From CAXXOK01 sp001604115 (GTDB lineage: Bacteria > Bacillota > Clostridia > Christensenellales > Aristaeellaceae): a DNA stretch of 64,000 nt. The stretch is taken from the NCBI GenBank assembly GCA_034928535.1, contig JAYFOV010000012.1, positions 43,743 through 107,742 on the forward strand, given 5' to 3'. The notes beneath the pieces were generated by a model. It was not told where the DNA came from, ran no database searches, and saw only the letters and a list, made by a program, of their open reading frames with translations. Shown here piece by piece: positions 43,633 to 52,796 of this stretch. The position numbers and the translations under genes are program-made. How positions within the stretch are numbered: position 1 is the first letter of the stretch; each line of letters begins with the position of its first letter.

Positions 43633-45543
43633 ATGAAGCATCAGCAGCCGATTTCCCTGGGATCCATCCGTTTTTCGGATGGGTTGATCAGCCGTATGCA
43701 GCGTTTGGTACACGATACTGTGCTCCCGTATCAATGGGAGGTGCTGCATGACCGTGTGGCAGGTGCCACGCCAAGCCACTGCATCGAGAATTTCCGAATT
43801 GCCGCCGGGCTTAGCAGCGGTACATACTATGGCATGCCCTTTCAGGATAGTGATTTGTACAAATGGCTGGAGGCCGCCGCCTATGCGGTCGAAATCACAA
43901 GAGACCCATCGCTGGAACAAAAAGCGGATGAGGTTTGTGACCTGATCGCCAAAGCGCAGTGTGCGGATGGTTATCTGAACACCTATTATACTTTGCGGGA
44001 ACCAGCGCACCGCTTTACAAACCTGCAGCAGGGGCATGAACTGTACTGTGCCGGCCATTTCTTTGAAGCTGCTGTAGCCTATTTTCGGGCCACCGGCAAA
44101 AGGAGCATCCTGGATACGGCGTGCCGCTTTGCAGACTACCTGACGCAGGTGTTTGGCGCGGAAGAAAACCAGTGCCATGGCTACCCAGGCCATCAGGTGG
44201 TCGAGTTGGGGCTGGTTAAGCTGTACGAGGTTACCGGGACGCAGCGCTATCTGGATTTGGCGGCGTATTTTATTGCGCAGCGCGGAAAAAGACCGCTGTA
44301 TTTTGAGCAGGAACGGCAACAGCCAACATATGCCGATCTCTTTGGGCAATCCGCCATCGATTTGCCAACCTATGCACAGACCCACGCTGAGCCTGTGCAG
44401 CAGACAGAGGCGGTGGGGCACGCCGTGCGGGCGCTTTATATGTATTCCGCCATGGCTGATTTGGCTGCGTTGCGCGAAGATGAGCCACTGGCGCATGCCT
44501 GCCGGTTGCTGTTTCAAAACGTCACGGAGCGCCGGATGTATGTAACGGGCGCTGTAGGCAGCACTAGCGTGGGGGAGAGCTTTACCGGAGATTTTGACCT
44601 GCCCAATGATACCGTCTACGGGGAAAGCTGTGCTTCGGTCGCGCTCATGATGTTTGCCCGTCGCATGGCCGTTCTGACCGGTGAGGGGGCTGCCCTGGAC
44701 ACCATGGAGCGGGCGTTCTTCAATCAGGTTCTGGGCGGCATCGCCCAAACAGGTACGGAGTTCTTCTATGTAGGGCCGTTGGAAGTACAACCGGAAACAT
44801 GCCGGGTCAATCCGGGGCTGTCGCATGTCAAACCGGTTCGGCAGCGTTGGTTCGATGTGGCCTGTTGCCCCACGAATATTGCGCGCACGATTATGGGCAT
44901 AGGCGCCTATGCCTTTGCGTCAACAGGGGATGCGCTGTGCATCAACATTCCATTGTGTGCAGAAATCCAGCATAATAGCCATGCGATACGGGTGGATTCA
45001 GACTATCCCTTTGGGGGAGAGATTCGTATTACCGCACTGGCGGACGGACAACGAGTATGGCTGCGGCAAAGCGGCCACGCGCCAATGAAGGCGGCACAAT
45101 ATCGCGGGCAATCATTGCCGCTGCAGGGCGAACACGGCTATCTGGTGCTCCCGGTGCTGGATGCAGGCGAATCCGTGCAAGTGTCACTGGATATGACGCC
45201 TCATTATGTCGTATCTCATCCCCAGGTGAAACGCAATATCGGCAAGGCCGCCGTGATGCGTGGCCCACTGGTGTATTGTGCCGAGCAGGCAGATCAAGAA
45301 CCCGGTGTTGCAAGGCTTGCCCTGCCCGAGCGTCCTGTTTTTCATGAAAGTGCCACGTTTGCACATGATGGGTCTCCTATGCTCACCATACCTGGCTACG
45401 CGGCAGTCTTTGCCGCGGATCCAGCGCTGTACCAACGCAACCTGCCACAATGGAATTCGATGGACGTCAAGCTGATTCCCTATTACCTGTGGGCAAACCG
45501 CGGGGAGGGCGAAATGCGAGTGTATCTGCCCGTGCGTCCATGA
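43633..45543 (+). CDS. GH127 beta-L-arabinofuranosidase
   Basis: 636-residue glycoside hydrolase of family 127 (DUF1680), type enzyme HypBA1 (658 residues), which removes beta-L-arabinofuranose from plant hydroxyproline-rich glycans. The zinc-thiolate site is conserved with HypBA1 spacing: E331 and C333 in GESCAS, C411 and C412 in VACCPTN, and E315 in place of the acid/base glutamate. It has no signal peptide, so it should act in the cytoplasm on imported oligosaccharides. The start at 43633 follows AAGGTGG; the frame is open further upstream, to 43474, but that stretch covers the promoter. First gene of an operon with an ABC importer. Confidence 0.9.
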   Translation: MKHQQPISLGSIRFSDGLISRMQRLVHDTVLPYQWEVLHDRVAGATPSHCIENFRIAAGLSSGTYYGMPFQDSDLYKWLEAAAYAVEITRDPSLEQKADEVCDLIAKAQCADGYLNTYYTLREPAHRFTNLQQGHELYCAGHFFEAAVAYFRATGKRSILDTACRFADYLTQVFGAEENQCHGYPGHQVVELGLVKLYEVTGTQRYLDLAAYFIAQRGKRPLYFEQERQQPTYADLFGQSAIDLPTYAQTHAEPVQQTEAVGHAVRALYMYSAMADLAALREDEPLAHACRLLFQNVTERRMYVTGAVGSTSVGESFTGDFDLPNDTVYGESCASVALMMFARRMAVLTGEGAALDTMERAFFNQVLGGIAQTGTEFFYVGPLEVQPETCRVNPGLSHVKPVRQRWFDVACCPTNIARTIMGIGAYAFASTGDALCINIPLCAEIQHNSHAIRVDSDYPFGGEIRITALADGQRVWLRQSGHAPMKAAQYRGQSLPLQGEHGYLVLPVLDAGESVQVSLDMTPHYVVSHPQVKRNIGKAAVMRGPLVYCAEQADQEPGVARLALPERPVFHESATFAHDGSPMLTIPGYAAVFAADPALYQRNLPQWNSMDVKLIPYYLWANRGEGEMRVYLPVRP

Positions 45544-45609
45544 CCACACCCAAAACAGGATTCGCAACCATGCACGGATGTGCATAGCCATCAATGAGGA
45601 GGATGCGAC

Positions 45610-46947
45610 ATGAAAAAGGGAACCAAATGGATGAGTCTGGCTCTGGCGCTTGCGATGCTGCTGTCACTGTTCACTGGGTTGTCGGCACTGGCCGCAGATC
45701 GCGTCACCATTACGTACTCGATGTGGGGCAACGATGAGGAATTGCGCGTTCTCAATGAGGCAATTGCCAAGTTTGAAGCCGAGCAAGACAAGATTCACGT
45801 GGAAGCCATCCAGATTGACCGTGCCGACTATGTGGGCGCGCTCAACACCCGCGCGGCAGGCAATGATCTGCCGGACACCGGCATCATGGCGGAAGATGCC
45901 GTGCTTATGTGGGCATCGCAGGGCATGCTGGCCGATGTGAGCAATATGTACGGTGCAGACGAAGCCAAACCGCTTGATAGCCTTGCTTTCACCTACGATG
46001 GCAAACCGGTGGGCTATTCTGTGGCCAACGAGATCCTGCTGACCTTTTACGACCGGAAAGCCTTTGCGGATGCAGGCGTGACCCCGCCCCCCGCCAGCGC
46101 AGATTTGGCTTGGGACTGGGACACTTTTGTGGATGTTGCCAAGCAAATGACGCTGGACGTAAACGGCAACAACGCCAAGTCGCCTGACTTTGACGCAAAC
46201 AACATTAAGCGCTATGGCGTGATGCTCTGCCCGGATTTCTGGCAACTGGAGGTCTGGTCTGTCATGAACGGGGGCGCATGGTATGATGCGCAGGGCAATG
46301 TCGTCATCAACAGCCCCGAGGCCATCGAAGGCCTGCAGCGTATTGCGGATCTGTCACTGGTGCATCACGTTGCACCGCAATACGGTACAAACACGGCCAC
46401 CACGGTGGATCAGGATCTCTCCGCCGGGAATGCCGCCATGTACATTAACGGTCAATGGTCCATCGGCGTTTGGCTCGGCCCGGCGCGTGCCAGCGCAGGG
46501 CTGGACTTCGGGGTTGGTGTACTGCCCTACATGAAGGACAAAGTTACCCTGAACACGGGCGGCGTAAATGTGGCCTTTGCCACCACCAAGCATCCCGAAG
46601 AAGCGATGACTTGGCTCAAGTGGTATGCTAAGGAAGAAAACGCGTGGGGCTTGATCGAGAGCGGTATTTGGATGCCCGTGCTTTCCAGCTATTACACGGA
46701 CGAAGCGCTTACCCGTAAATGGGTAGAGAATCCCAATTTCCCGCCGTATGAGGAGTATAAGACTGCCGTGGTGGATTACGCGCTTGCCAACGCGCGCCCC
46801 ACGAGTTGGTACTGGGTCAACAACACCAACCTGTTCAACGATGCGCTCAGCACCATCCTGGCGCCTTGCTGGAGTGGCAATGCGACTGTGGCTGATGCCA
46901 TTGCTCAGGGTTTGGAAACCCTCAAGGCCGCACACGACGGCATGTAA
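45610..46947 (+). CDS. Carbohydrate ABC transporter binding protein
   Basis: 445-residue secreted receptor of the MalE/UgpB class (family 1). The signal peptide covers about residues 1-29 (ends ALAA); there is no lipobox cysteine. Early mature sequence ITYSMWGNDEELRVLNEAIA and the later GNAAMYINGQWSIG are typical sugar-binding-protein blocks. It starts 66 bases after GH127 with AGGAGG before the ATG and is followed by a hairpin and two permease genes. No ATPase is encoded here, so a shared MsmK/UgpC-type ATPase elsewhere is expected. An arabinose-containing oligosaccharide is the likely ligand from context. Confidence 0.9.
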   Translation: MKKGTKWMSLALALAMLLSLFTGLSALAADRVTITYSMWGNDEELRVLNEAIAKFEAEQDKIHVEAIQIDRADYVGALNTRAAGNDLPDTGIMAEDAVLMWASQGMLADVSNMYGADEAKPLDSLAFTYDGKPVGYSVANEILLTFYDRKAFADAGVTPPPASADLAWDWDTFVDVAKQMTLDVNGNNAKSPDFDANNIKRYGVMLCPDFWQLEVWSVMNGGAWYDAQGNVVINSPEAIEGLQRIADLSLVHHVAPQYGTNTATTVDQDLSAGNAAMYINGQWSIGVWLGPARASAGLDFGVGVLPYMKDKVTLNTGGVNVAFATTKHPEEAMTWLKWYAKEENAWGLIESGIWMPVLSSYYTDEALTRKWVENPNFPPYEEYKTAVVDYALANARPTSWYWVNNTNLFNDALSTILAPCWSGNATVADAIAQGLETLKAAHDGM

Positions 46948-46955
46948 AACCACAC

Positions 46956-46991
46956 TTGGCTCCGCCCGCCCGGTTTGGTGGGCGGAGCCAA
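46956..46991 (+). other. Intercistronic hairpin after the binding-protein gene
   Basis: A perfect 12-bp stem TTGGCTCCGCCC (46956-46967) with 46980-46991 and a 12-base loop, eight bases past the stop. No U-tract. Confidence 0.7.
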
Positions 46992-47012
46992 CGCATAAAA
47001 TGGGGTGGATGT

Positions 47013-47933
47013 ATGAGACGTTGGCATAGACCGGTATCCCGTATGGCACGGCAAGAAGCGCGAGCGGCGAAACTGTTCCTGATCCCTGCTTTTTTTGGCC
47101 TCACCTTCATTACCTATTTACCGCTGCTGGCGGTTTTTGTGCTTTCATTTTTCAAATGGACGGCCATCATACCGCAACCCATCTATGTGGGGCTCAACAA
47201 CTATATCAAGCTTTTTACGAAGGATATGTTTTTTTGGACATCCATCCGTGTCACGGTGCTCTATGCGGTGCTGACGGTGAGCCTGAGCATGGTCTATAGC
47301 CTTTCCATCGCCATGCTCCTGAACCGAAAAATCCCTGCGCGCGGGTTCTTTCGTGCTGTCTTCTATGTGCCCTACATTATCCCGGCCATGGCGGTTTATA
47401 TGAGCTGGGCGCTGCTGTACAATCCCGATTTTGGCGTTTTTAACGCATTGCTCGCCAGCCGTGGCATGACCAAGATCGGCTTCTTATCAGATTCCCGTTT
47501 CATTATCCCGTCTATTGCAACCATTGCGGTTTGGGCAAGCGGAAACTTGATCGTTATTTTTCTCGCGGGTCTTGGCAATGTGCCCCGTGTATATCATGAG
47601 GCCGCGGAGATCGACGGTGCCAACGGCTGGCAACGTTTTTTGAATATCACGTTTCCATGCATGACGCCCATTGTGTTTTATAATCTGCTGATGAGCTTGA
47701 TCGCCAACATGCAGGTGGTGGTTCCCTCGCTGATCTATGCGGGCAGCAACCGCACGACTTACCCGGAGTATACCTTCATGTCATTTTTGATGTATCGAAC
47801 GGGCTTCATTAATAACGACCTGAGTTATGCGAGCACGATCTCGTTTATCTTTTTTCTGATCATCGGGGTTTTCACGCTGATCCTTTTTGCCACCAGCAAA
47901 CGCTGGCTGTTTTATGAAGGGGGGGATCGCTGA
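47013..47933 (+). CDS. Carbohydrate ABC permease (MalF type)
   Basis: 306-residue permease with six hydrophobic segments and the EAA loop EAAEIDGANG near residue 205. It pairs with the next protein to form the channel. The start at 47013 has GGGGTGGATGT upstream; a longer frame reaching 46956 would run through the hairpin. Its stop shares one base with the next start (TGATG), indicating translational coupling. Confidence 0.92.
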   Translation: MRRWHRPVSRMARQEARAAKLFLIPAFFGLTFITYLPLLAVFVLSFFKWTAIIPQPIYVGLNNYIKLFTKDMFFWTSIRVTVLYAVLTVSLSMVYSLSIAMLLNRKIPARGFFRAVFYVPYIIPAMAVYMSWALLYNPDFGVFNALLASRGMTKIGFLSDSRFIIPSIATIAVWASGNLIVIFLAGLGNVPRVYHEAAEIDGANGWQRFLNITFPCMTPIVFYNLLMSLIANMQVVVPSLIYAGSNRTTYPEYTFMSFLMYRTGFINNDLSYASTISFIFFLIIGVFTLILFATSKRWLFYEGGDR

Positions 47934-48790
47934 TGTTGGCGCATCATGGTCTGAAAAGTAAACGCCGCAGAGAGAGAATCCTAAATATCCTCTCCCTGGC
48001 AGCAGTCACGTTTTGTGCCGCATTGGTTCTGTTTCCGCATTGGTGGATTCTCCGGTCCTCCCTGATGACCAACCCTGAAATTGCCTTGTTGAACTTTTTC
48101 CCGCGTCAGTGGTTGTTCAGCAACTATCCGGAAGCGCTCAAAGTGTTCACGTTTTTCAAGTTTTTTGCCAACACTATGACCATTTTGGTGCCCTGTGTGG
48201 TATTTGGCACCATCACGGCGGTGTTTTGCGGATACTCCTTTGCACGGCTGTACTTTCGGGGACGCAATTTCGTGTTTGGCCTGTGCATTGCATCACTGTT
48301 ATTGCCGCCAGTTGTCACGCTCATTCCACTGTATATCATGTGGATCCGATTCCTGGGGTTGGGGGGAACCTATTGGCCGTTGATCCTGCCGTATCTAACG
48401 GGCGGCGGTGCTTTTAACATTTTCTTGATCCGCCAGTTTATCATGACAGTGCCAAGGGAGCTGGATGAGGCAGCTAAAATCGATGGGGCCGGCCGCATGC
48501 GCATTCTGCTACAGATTTTGGTGCCGAGCATCAAGCCCGCCATTATCGTGGTGGCGCTGTTCATCTTCATTGGGATCTGGAATGATGTACTGCAACAGAC
48601 GGTATATATCACAAGGCAGGATATGAGCACCATTGCCTTGGGGCTCAAGCGATTCTCGGGCAGCTATGGAACAGACTGGCGGCTTGCCATGGCATCCACC
48701 TGCATGAGTATTGTGCCGGGCATCTTAGTGTATCTGCTGTGCCAGAAATATTTTGTCGAAGGCATTGTGATGACCGGTATGAAGAACTGA
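47933..48790 (+). CDS. Carbohydrate ABC permease (MalG type)
   Basis: 285-residue permease with six hydrophobic segments and the EAA loop EAAKIDGAGR near residue 180, family length and layout of MalG-type subunits. It is the last gene of the LacI-controlled operon GH127-binding protein-permease-permease. A 26-bp inverted repeat follows and probably ends transcription. Confidence 0.93.
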   Translation: MLAHHGLKSKRRRERILNILSLAAVTFCAALVLFPHWWILRSSLMTNPEIALLNFFPRQWLFSNYPEALKVFTFFKFFANTMTILVPCVVFGTITAVFCGYSFARLYFRGRNFVFGLCIASLLLPPVVTLIPLYIMWIRFLGLGGTYWPLILPYLTGGGAFNIFLIRQFIMTVPRELDEAAKIDGAGRMRILLQILVPSIKPAIIVVALFIFIGIWNDVLQQTVYITRQDMSTIALGLKRFSGSYGTDWRLAMASTCMSIVPGILVYLLCQKYFVEGIVMTGMKN

Positions 48791-48906
48791 CCTGCCAGAC
48801 TTTTGTTTGGTATTTCAGGCCTGCACTGCACAGGCTTGAACCGCGGATGGCTCCTATATGCAATGCCCTGCGCTGCCACAACAGGCACCTTTGGTAAATC
48901 GGATTT

Positions 48907-48962
48907 GGTGCACAAAGGGATAGCCTCCATTCAAATGAATGGAGGCTATCCCTTTGTGCACC
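48907..48962. terminator. 26-bp perfect inverted repeat between convergent operons
   Basis: Arms 48907-48932 and 48937-48962 pair without mismatch around a 4-base loop. It stands between two convergent sugar-transport operons and can act in both directions. The 116 bases before it show no gene. Confidence 0.85.
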
Positions 48963-48981
48963 AGCTAACCAGCCGGGATGA

Positions 48982-50034
48982 TCAGCGCTTGCGGTTCGCT
49001 TTGATTTTGGCGAACACCGCTTGCAGCACAATGAAAACACATAGCAAAATTGCGGTTACTACGTTACTCCAGGAGGAGATGAGCTTTCCGTTGGTCTTGA
49101 CCAGGCTGGCGATCGTGCCATTGATGAGCACCCCAAAGAACGAGCCAATCACGTTGCCAACGCCACCCGTAAGAAGTGTGCCACCGATGACTGCCGAGGA
49201 GATGGCCTCCATTTCCAAACCGGATGCCTGCGAAGTGGTTCCGGCCATGGTGTTCATGCAGTAGCAGATGCCTCCGATCACGCACAGAAAGCTGGATAAC
49301 ATGTAGGCTTTCAGCCGTGTGCGCTTCACGTCCAGCCCCATAAGCGCTGCGGATTGCTGATTGCCACCCACAGCGTACAGGCTGCGCCCGAACCGCGTAT
49401 AGCGAAGGATCAGGAACACTGCCACCAACACGCATAGCGCAATGATCACCGGCAGCCGAAGATAGGGGATCATCAGCTTGCCCTTGCTGTTCACGTAAGA
49501 GCCAATTTCAAAAGGCATGTAGAATTTCAGGTTGGCAAGCATCACAAAGAATTCGTCGGAGCGGATGTTCACCTGCTGTGTACTGATGACTGCCGTCATG
49601 CCGCGTGCAAAGAACATCCCGGCCATGGTTACAATAAAGGGCTGAATTTCCAGGTAGCCGACACAAATTCCCTGCACCACGCCAAATCCAATGCCGATCA
49701 GCAGAATCATCAGCATCAGCAAAGGGGATGAAATGCCCCAAAACTCGATACCAACTGCCATGAACATGCATACCATGCCAATCAGCGCGCCTACCGAGAT
49801 ATCAATGCCACCGGTCAACATAACACAGGTCATGCCGCACGCAACGCAGATCAGCCCAGCGTCATTGATGAGGATATTGAAGAAGGTTTGCAGGTGATCA
49901 AAGCCCTTGTCCGCATAGACGATGCAACCGGTGATATACATGGCCGCAAAAAGTGCTATGGTGATCAACAGCAACAAGCTGCTGTTGTTCATGCCTCGCC
50001 TGTGGTGCGCGAGGGTGTTACGGTTTCTGTTCAT
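48982..50034 (-). CDS. Sugar ABC permease (YjfF/RbsC type)
   Basis: 350-residue permease with about nine hydrophobic segments and the RbsC-family block GGIDISVGALIGM near residue 75. The loop GRSLYAVGGNQQSAALMGL is near residue 230. In Escherichia coli YtfQ-YtfR-YtfT-YjfF import galactofuranose; this gene occupies the YjfF place. Its start overlaps the previous permease by four bases (ATGA). Last gene of the operon. Confidence 0.9.
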   Translation of the reverse strand: MNRNRNTLAHHRRGMNNSSLLLLITIALFAAMYITGCIVYADKGFDHLQTFFNILINDAGLICVACGMTCVMLTGGIDISVGALIGMVCMFMAVGIEFWGISSPLLMLMILLIGIGFGVVQGICVGYLEIQPFIVTMAGMFFARGMTAVISTQQVNIRSDEFFVMLANLKFYMPFEIGSYVNSKGKLMIPYLRLPVIIALCVLVAVFLILRYTRFGRSLYAVGGNQQSAALMGLDVKRTRLKAYMLSSFLCVIGGICYCMNTMAGTTSQASGLEMEAISSAVIGGTLLTGGVGNVIGSFFGVLINGTIASLVKTNGKLISSWSNVVTAILLCVFIVLQAVFAKIKANRKR

Positions 50035-51107
50035 GCGCCAATCGCCTCCTTTTGCGCCGACAGTGCTTTGGCAGCCGCGCGCCGCGCCAGATGAGCCTTC
50101 ACGATCGGCGACTGAATGGTCACGATCAGGATCACGATCACCGCTTTGAAAACCGGCGCCTGCGCGGAACTGATGCCCAGCGCATACAGCGTGGTTGTGA
50201 TGGCTTGAATGGAGTAGGCGCCCACGATGCTGCCTGCCAGACGGAATTTGCCTCCGCCCAGACTGTTGCCGCCTAATGCAACGGCCAAAATGGCATCCAG
50301 TTCCAGGTTCAGGCCGATGTTATTGGTATCGGCAGAGTAGATGCGGCTGGTTGCAACCAACCCGGCGATGCCTGCACACAGGCCGCTGATCACAAATGCG
50401 GTAAAAATGATGCGGCGCGACTGGAATCCGGCAATGCGCGCTGCATTTTTATTGATGCCCACACTTTGTACATACATGCCAAGTGCAGTATACCGGAGGA
50501 TGAGCGACATGATCAGCACACAGGCCAGCGCTACGATGATCGGCGTAGGGAACACCCACAGATACCCTCCCAGGAACTGAAACGAAGGCACGCGGATGTA
50601 CACGATGGTGCTGTTGCACAGCAGCAACCCAATGGCACGACCAGCCGAGAACAGGATCAGCGTGGCGACCATCGGCTGGATATTCAGGTAGGAAACCAAA
50701 TAGCCATTGAACGCACCGCACAGGCAGGCAATCACCAGACCTGCCACCAAACCAACCCACAACGGTACGGCATACTGGGACACATTGGCATTGCCAAAGC
50801 CCGCCAGCAGCATGGCGCACATACCGCCGGCCAAACTCATGACTGAGCCAACGGAAATATCCGCGCCGCCGGAAGCAGATACGACCAGCGTCATCCCGAT
50901 GGCTAAAATCGCCGCTTCGCTGCCACGGTTCAGGATATCAATGATGCGTCCATACAGTAAACCGTTGCGGATGGATATGGTAAAAAAATTGAATATGGCG
51001 TTGCCATTGGCGACATCATAAACGATGTTGACCGCCATCACCAGCAGCATGCTGGCAATGGGCAAAAACATCTGAGCGCCTGTGAGTTTTTTCAGTGCTT
51101 TTCTCAT
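50031..51107 (-). CDS. Sugar ABC permease (YtfT/RbsC type)
   Basis: 358-residue permease with about nine hydrophobic segments, the block GGADISVGSVMSLAGG near residue 85 and GINKNAARIAGF in the cytoplasmic loop. It forms the channel with the YjfF-like partner. Its start overlaps the ATPase stop by four bases (ATGA), so ATPase and both permeases are coupled in translation. Confidence 0.9.
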   Translation of the reverse strand: MRKALKKLTGAQMFLPIASMLLVMAVNIVYDVANGNAIFNFFTISIRNGLLYGRIIDILNRGSEAAILAIGMTLVVSASGGADISVGSVMSLAGGMCAMLLAGFGNANVSQYAVPLWVGLVAGLVIACLCGAFNGYLVSYLNIQPMVATLILFSAGRAIGLLLCNSTIVYIRVPSFQFLGGYLWVFPTPIIVALACVLIMSLILRYTALGMYVQSVGINKNAARIAGFQSRRIIFTAFVISGLCAGIAGLVATSRIYSADTNNIGLNLELDAILAVALGGNSLGGGKFRLAGSIVGAYSIQAITTTLYALGISSAQAPVFKAVIVILIVTIQSPIVKAHLARRAAAKALSAQKEAIGA

Positions 51108-52618
51108 ACTTTTTCACCTCCGGCAATGGCATGCATCACACTTTCCTGGGTCATATCGCCTTGCAATTCGCCGACCTTTTCGCCATCCCGCAGCACGGCC
51201 AGTCGGTGGCAGGTGCGCAGCATTTCTTCAATTTCGGAGGAGATAAACAGCACGCCCTTCCCTTCTTCCGCCAGGCGGAGGATCAGCTTCTGGATCTCCG
51301 TTTTAGTGCCGATATCGATGCCGCGTGTCGGCTCGTCCAGGATCAGGAAATCCATGTTGGTGGCAAGCCAACGTGCGATGATCACCTTTTGCTGGTTTCC
51401 ACCGGAAAGCTGCTTGAGCAAAGTTTCACGGCTTGGCGTTTTGATCTTTAACATTTGGATAAACCGATCAGCGATCTCACACTGTTCTTTCATGGGCAGC
51501 AGCCTGCCCATGCCCCGCAGTGCCTGAATGCCCATCACGATGTTTTCCCGAACAGACAGATCGGCAATGATGCCCTCGGCTTTGCGGTCATCAGGGAGCA
51601 TGCCCATGCCCAGACGCATGGCATCAATGGGATGGTTGATGTGCACAAGTTGGTCTTTGACACGCAGCGTGCCGGTCTGCGCCTTGTCCGCCCCATAAAT
51701 GGCGCGCGCCAGTTCACTGCGGCCGCTGCCCAACAGCCCTGTGAGACCCACAACCTCCCCACGGTGAATGGAAAGGTCGAACGGTTTGATTTTATTGACG
51801 TGGCTAAGCCCTTCTGCATCAATCAGCGGTTCGGTGCAGCAGTTTTGGCAGTTTTCGGGCTTGATTTCCTTCAAATCATCAAAAGCTTTGCCCATCATGG
51901 CGGCAATCAGGTTTACACGGGGCAGTTCGCCAATGGGGTACTCGCCGACCAGCTGCCCATTGCGCAGTACGGTGATGCGGTCGCAAACAGCATATACCTG
52001 CTCCAGAAAATGCGTCACAAAAATGATGCCGACGCCCTGATCCCGCAGTTTGCGCATGAGGGTGAACAGCTTGGCTACTTCCCCATCATCCAGGGAAGAG
52101 GTAGGCTCATCCAGGATCAGAATTTTGCAGTCCATATCCACCGCGCGGGCGATGGCAATCATCTGTTGCAGTGCCAGTGAATAGTTTTCCAGCGTTTCCT
52201 GCACATCAACAGCCAAATCAAGCTCGGCAGCCAGTGCCTGAGCGCGGCGAAACATTGCCTTGCGGTCAATCGTGCCTGCCTTGGTCATCGGTTCACGGCC
52301 AATAAAAAGGTTTTCTGCCACACTCAGGTTAGGGCAGAGGTTTACTTCCTGATACACGGTGGAGATGCCGTTGCGTTGCGCCTCCAACGTAGAGTGGTTT
52401 TGTACGGGCTCTGCGGAGCCATCGACATGGACTTCGCCGCTGTCAAACTGATATACGCCGGTGAGGCATTTGATCAGCGTGGATTTACCCGCACCGTTTT
52501 CGCCCATCAAAGCATGAATCTCCCCTTTGCGCAGGGTGAAATCCACATTGCTAAGCGCCACGACCCCGGGAAAGGTCATGGTGATCCCGCGCATGGTCAG
52601 GACGACCCGATCTTCCAT
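51104..52618 (-). CDS. Sugar ABC ATP-binding protein, two ATPase domains (YtfR/MglA type)
   Basis: 504-residue double ATPase, family length. Domain 1 has MGENGAGKST and the usual DEPTSSLDDGE. Domain 2 has the degenerate P-loop GLLGSGRSE, signature LSGGNQQK and LDEPTRGID, which is normal for ribose/galactose-type ATPases. A CQNCC cysteine cluster sits in the interdomain linker (about residue 260) and is not a family feature that I know. The start at 52618 is 10 bases from AAAGGA; an ATG at 52624 is an alternative. It follows the binding-protein gene after a hairpin. Confidence 0.92.
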   Translation of the reverse strand: MEDRVVLTMRGITMTFPGVVALSNVDFTLRKGEIHALMGENGAGKSTLIKCLTGVYQFDSGEVHVDGSAEPVQNHSTLEAQRNGISTVYQEVNLCPNLSVAENLFIGREPMTKAGTIDRKAMFRRAQALAAELDLAVDVQETLENYSLALQQMIAIARAVDMDCKILILDEPTSSLDDGEVAKLFTLMRKLRDQGVGIIFVTHFLEQVYAVCDRITVLRNGQLVGEYPIGELPRVNLIAAMMGKAFDDLKEIKPENCQNCCTEPLIDAEGLSHVNKIKPFDLSIHRGEVVGLTGLLGSGRSELARAIYGADKAQTGTLRVKDQLVHINHPIDAMRLGMGMLPDDRKAEGIIADLSVRENIVMGIQALRGMGRLLPMKEQCEIADRFIQMLKIKTPSRETLLKQLSGGNQQKVIIARWLATNMDFLILDEPTRGIDIGTKTEIQKLILRLAEEGKGVLFISSEIEEMLRTCHRLAVLRDGEKVGELQGDMTQESVMHAIAGGEKV

Positions 52619-52676
52619 CGTCATCCATTCCTTTCTATCATCAAGCATGGGCACGGCGCACGGTGCCCGGCTGAAA

Positions 52677-52717
52677 GGGAGAAGCGGGAGGAGCTTGAGG
52701 CCTCTCCCACTTCTCCC
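52677..52717 (-). other. Intercistronic hairpin after the YtfQ-like gene
   Basis: A 14-bp stem with one mismatch (52677-52690 with 52704-52717) and a 13-base loop between binding-protein and ATPase genes. No U-tract. Confidence 0.65.
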
Positions 52718-52796
52718 CATTGGCGTGTGCCCTTTGAGGCACTTGATTTTCTGGGATACACACCTGACTTGTCATCAGGCATGTGCTGCGCGAGCC

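Noticed and set aside
43540..44826. 428-codon minus-strand open frame antisense to GH127
   Set aside because: No start signal and no domain; GH127 on the other strand keeps all catalytic residues.
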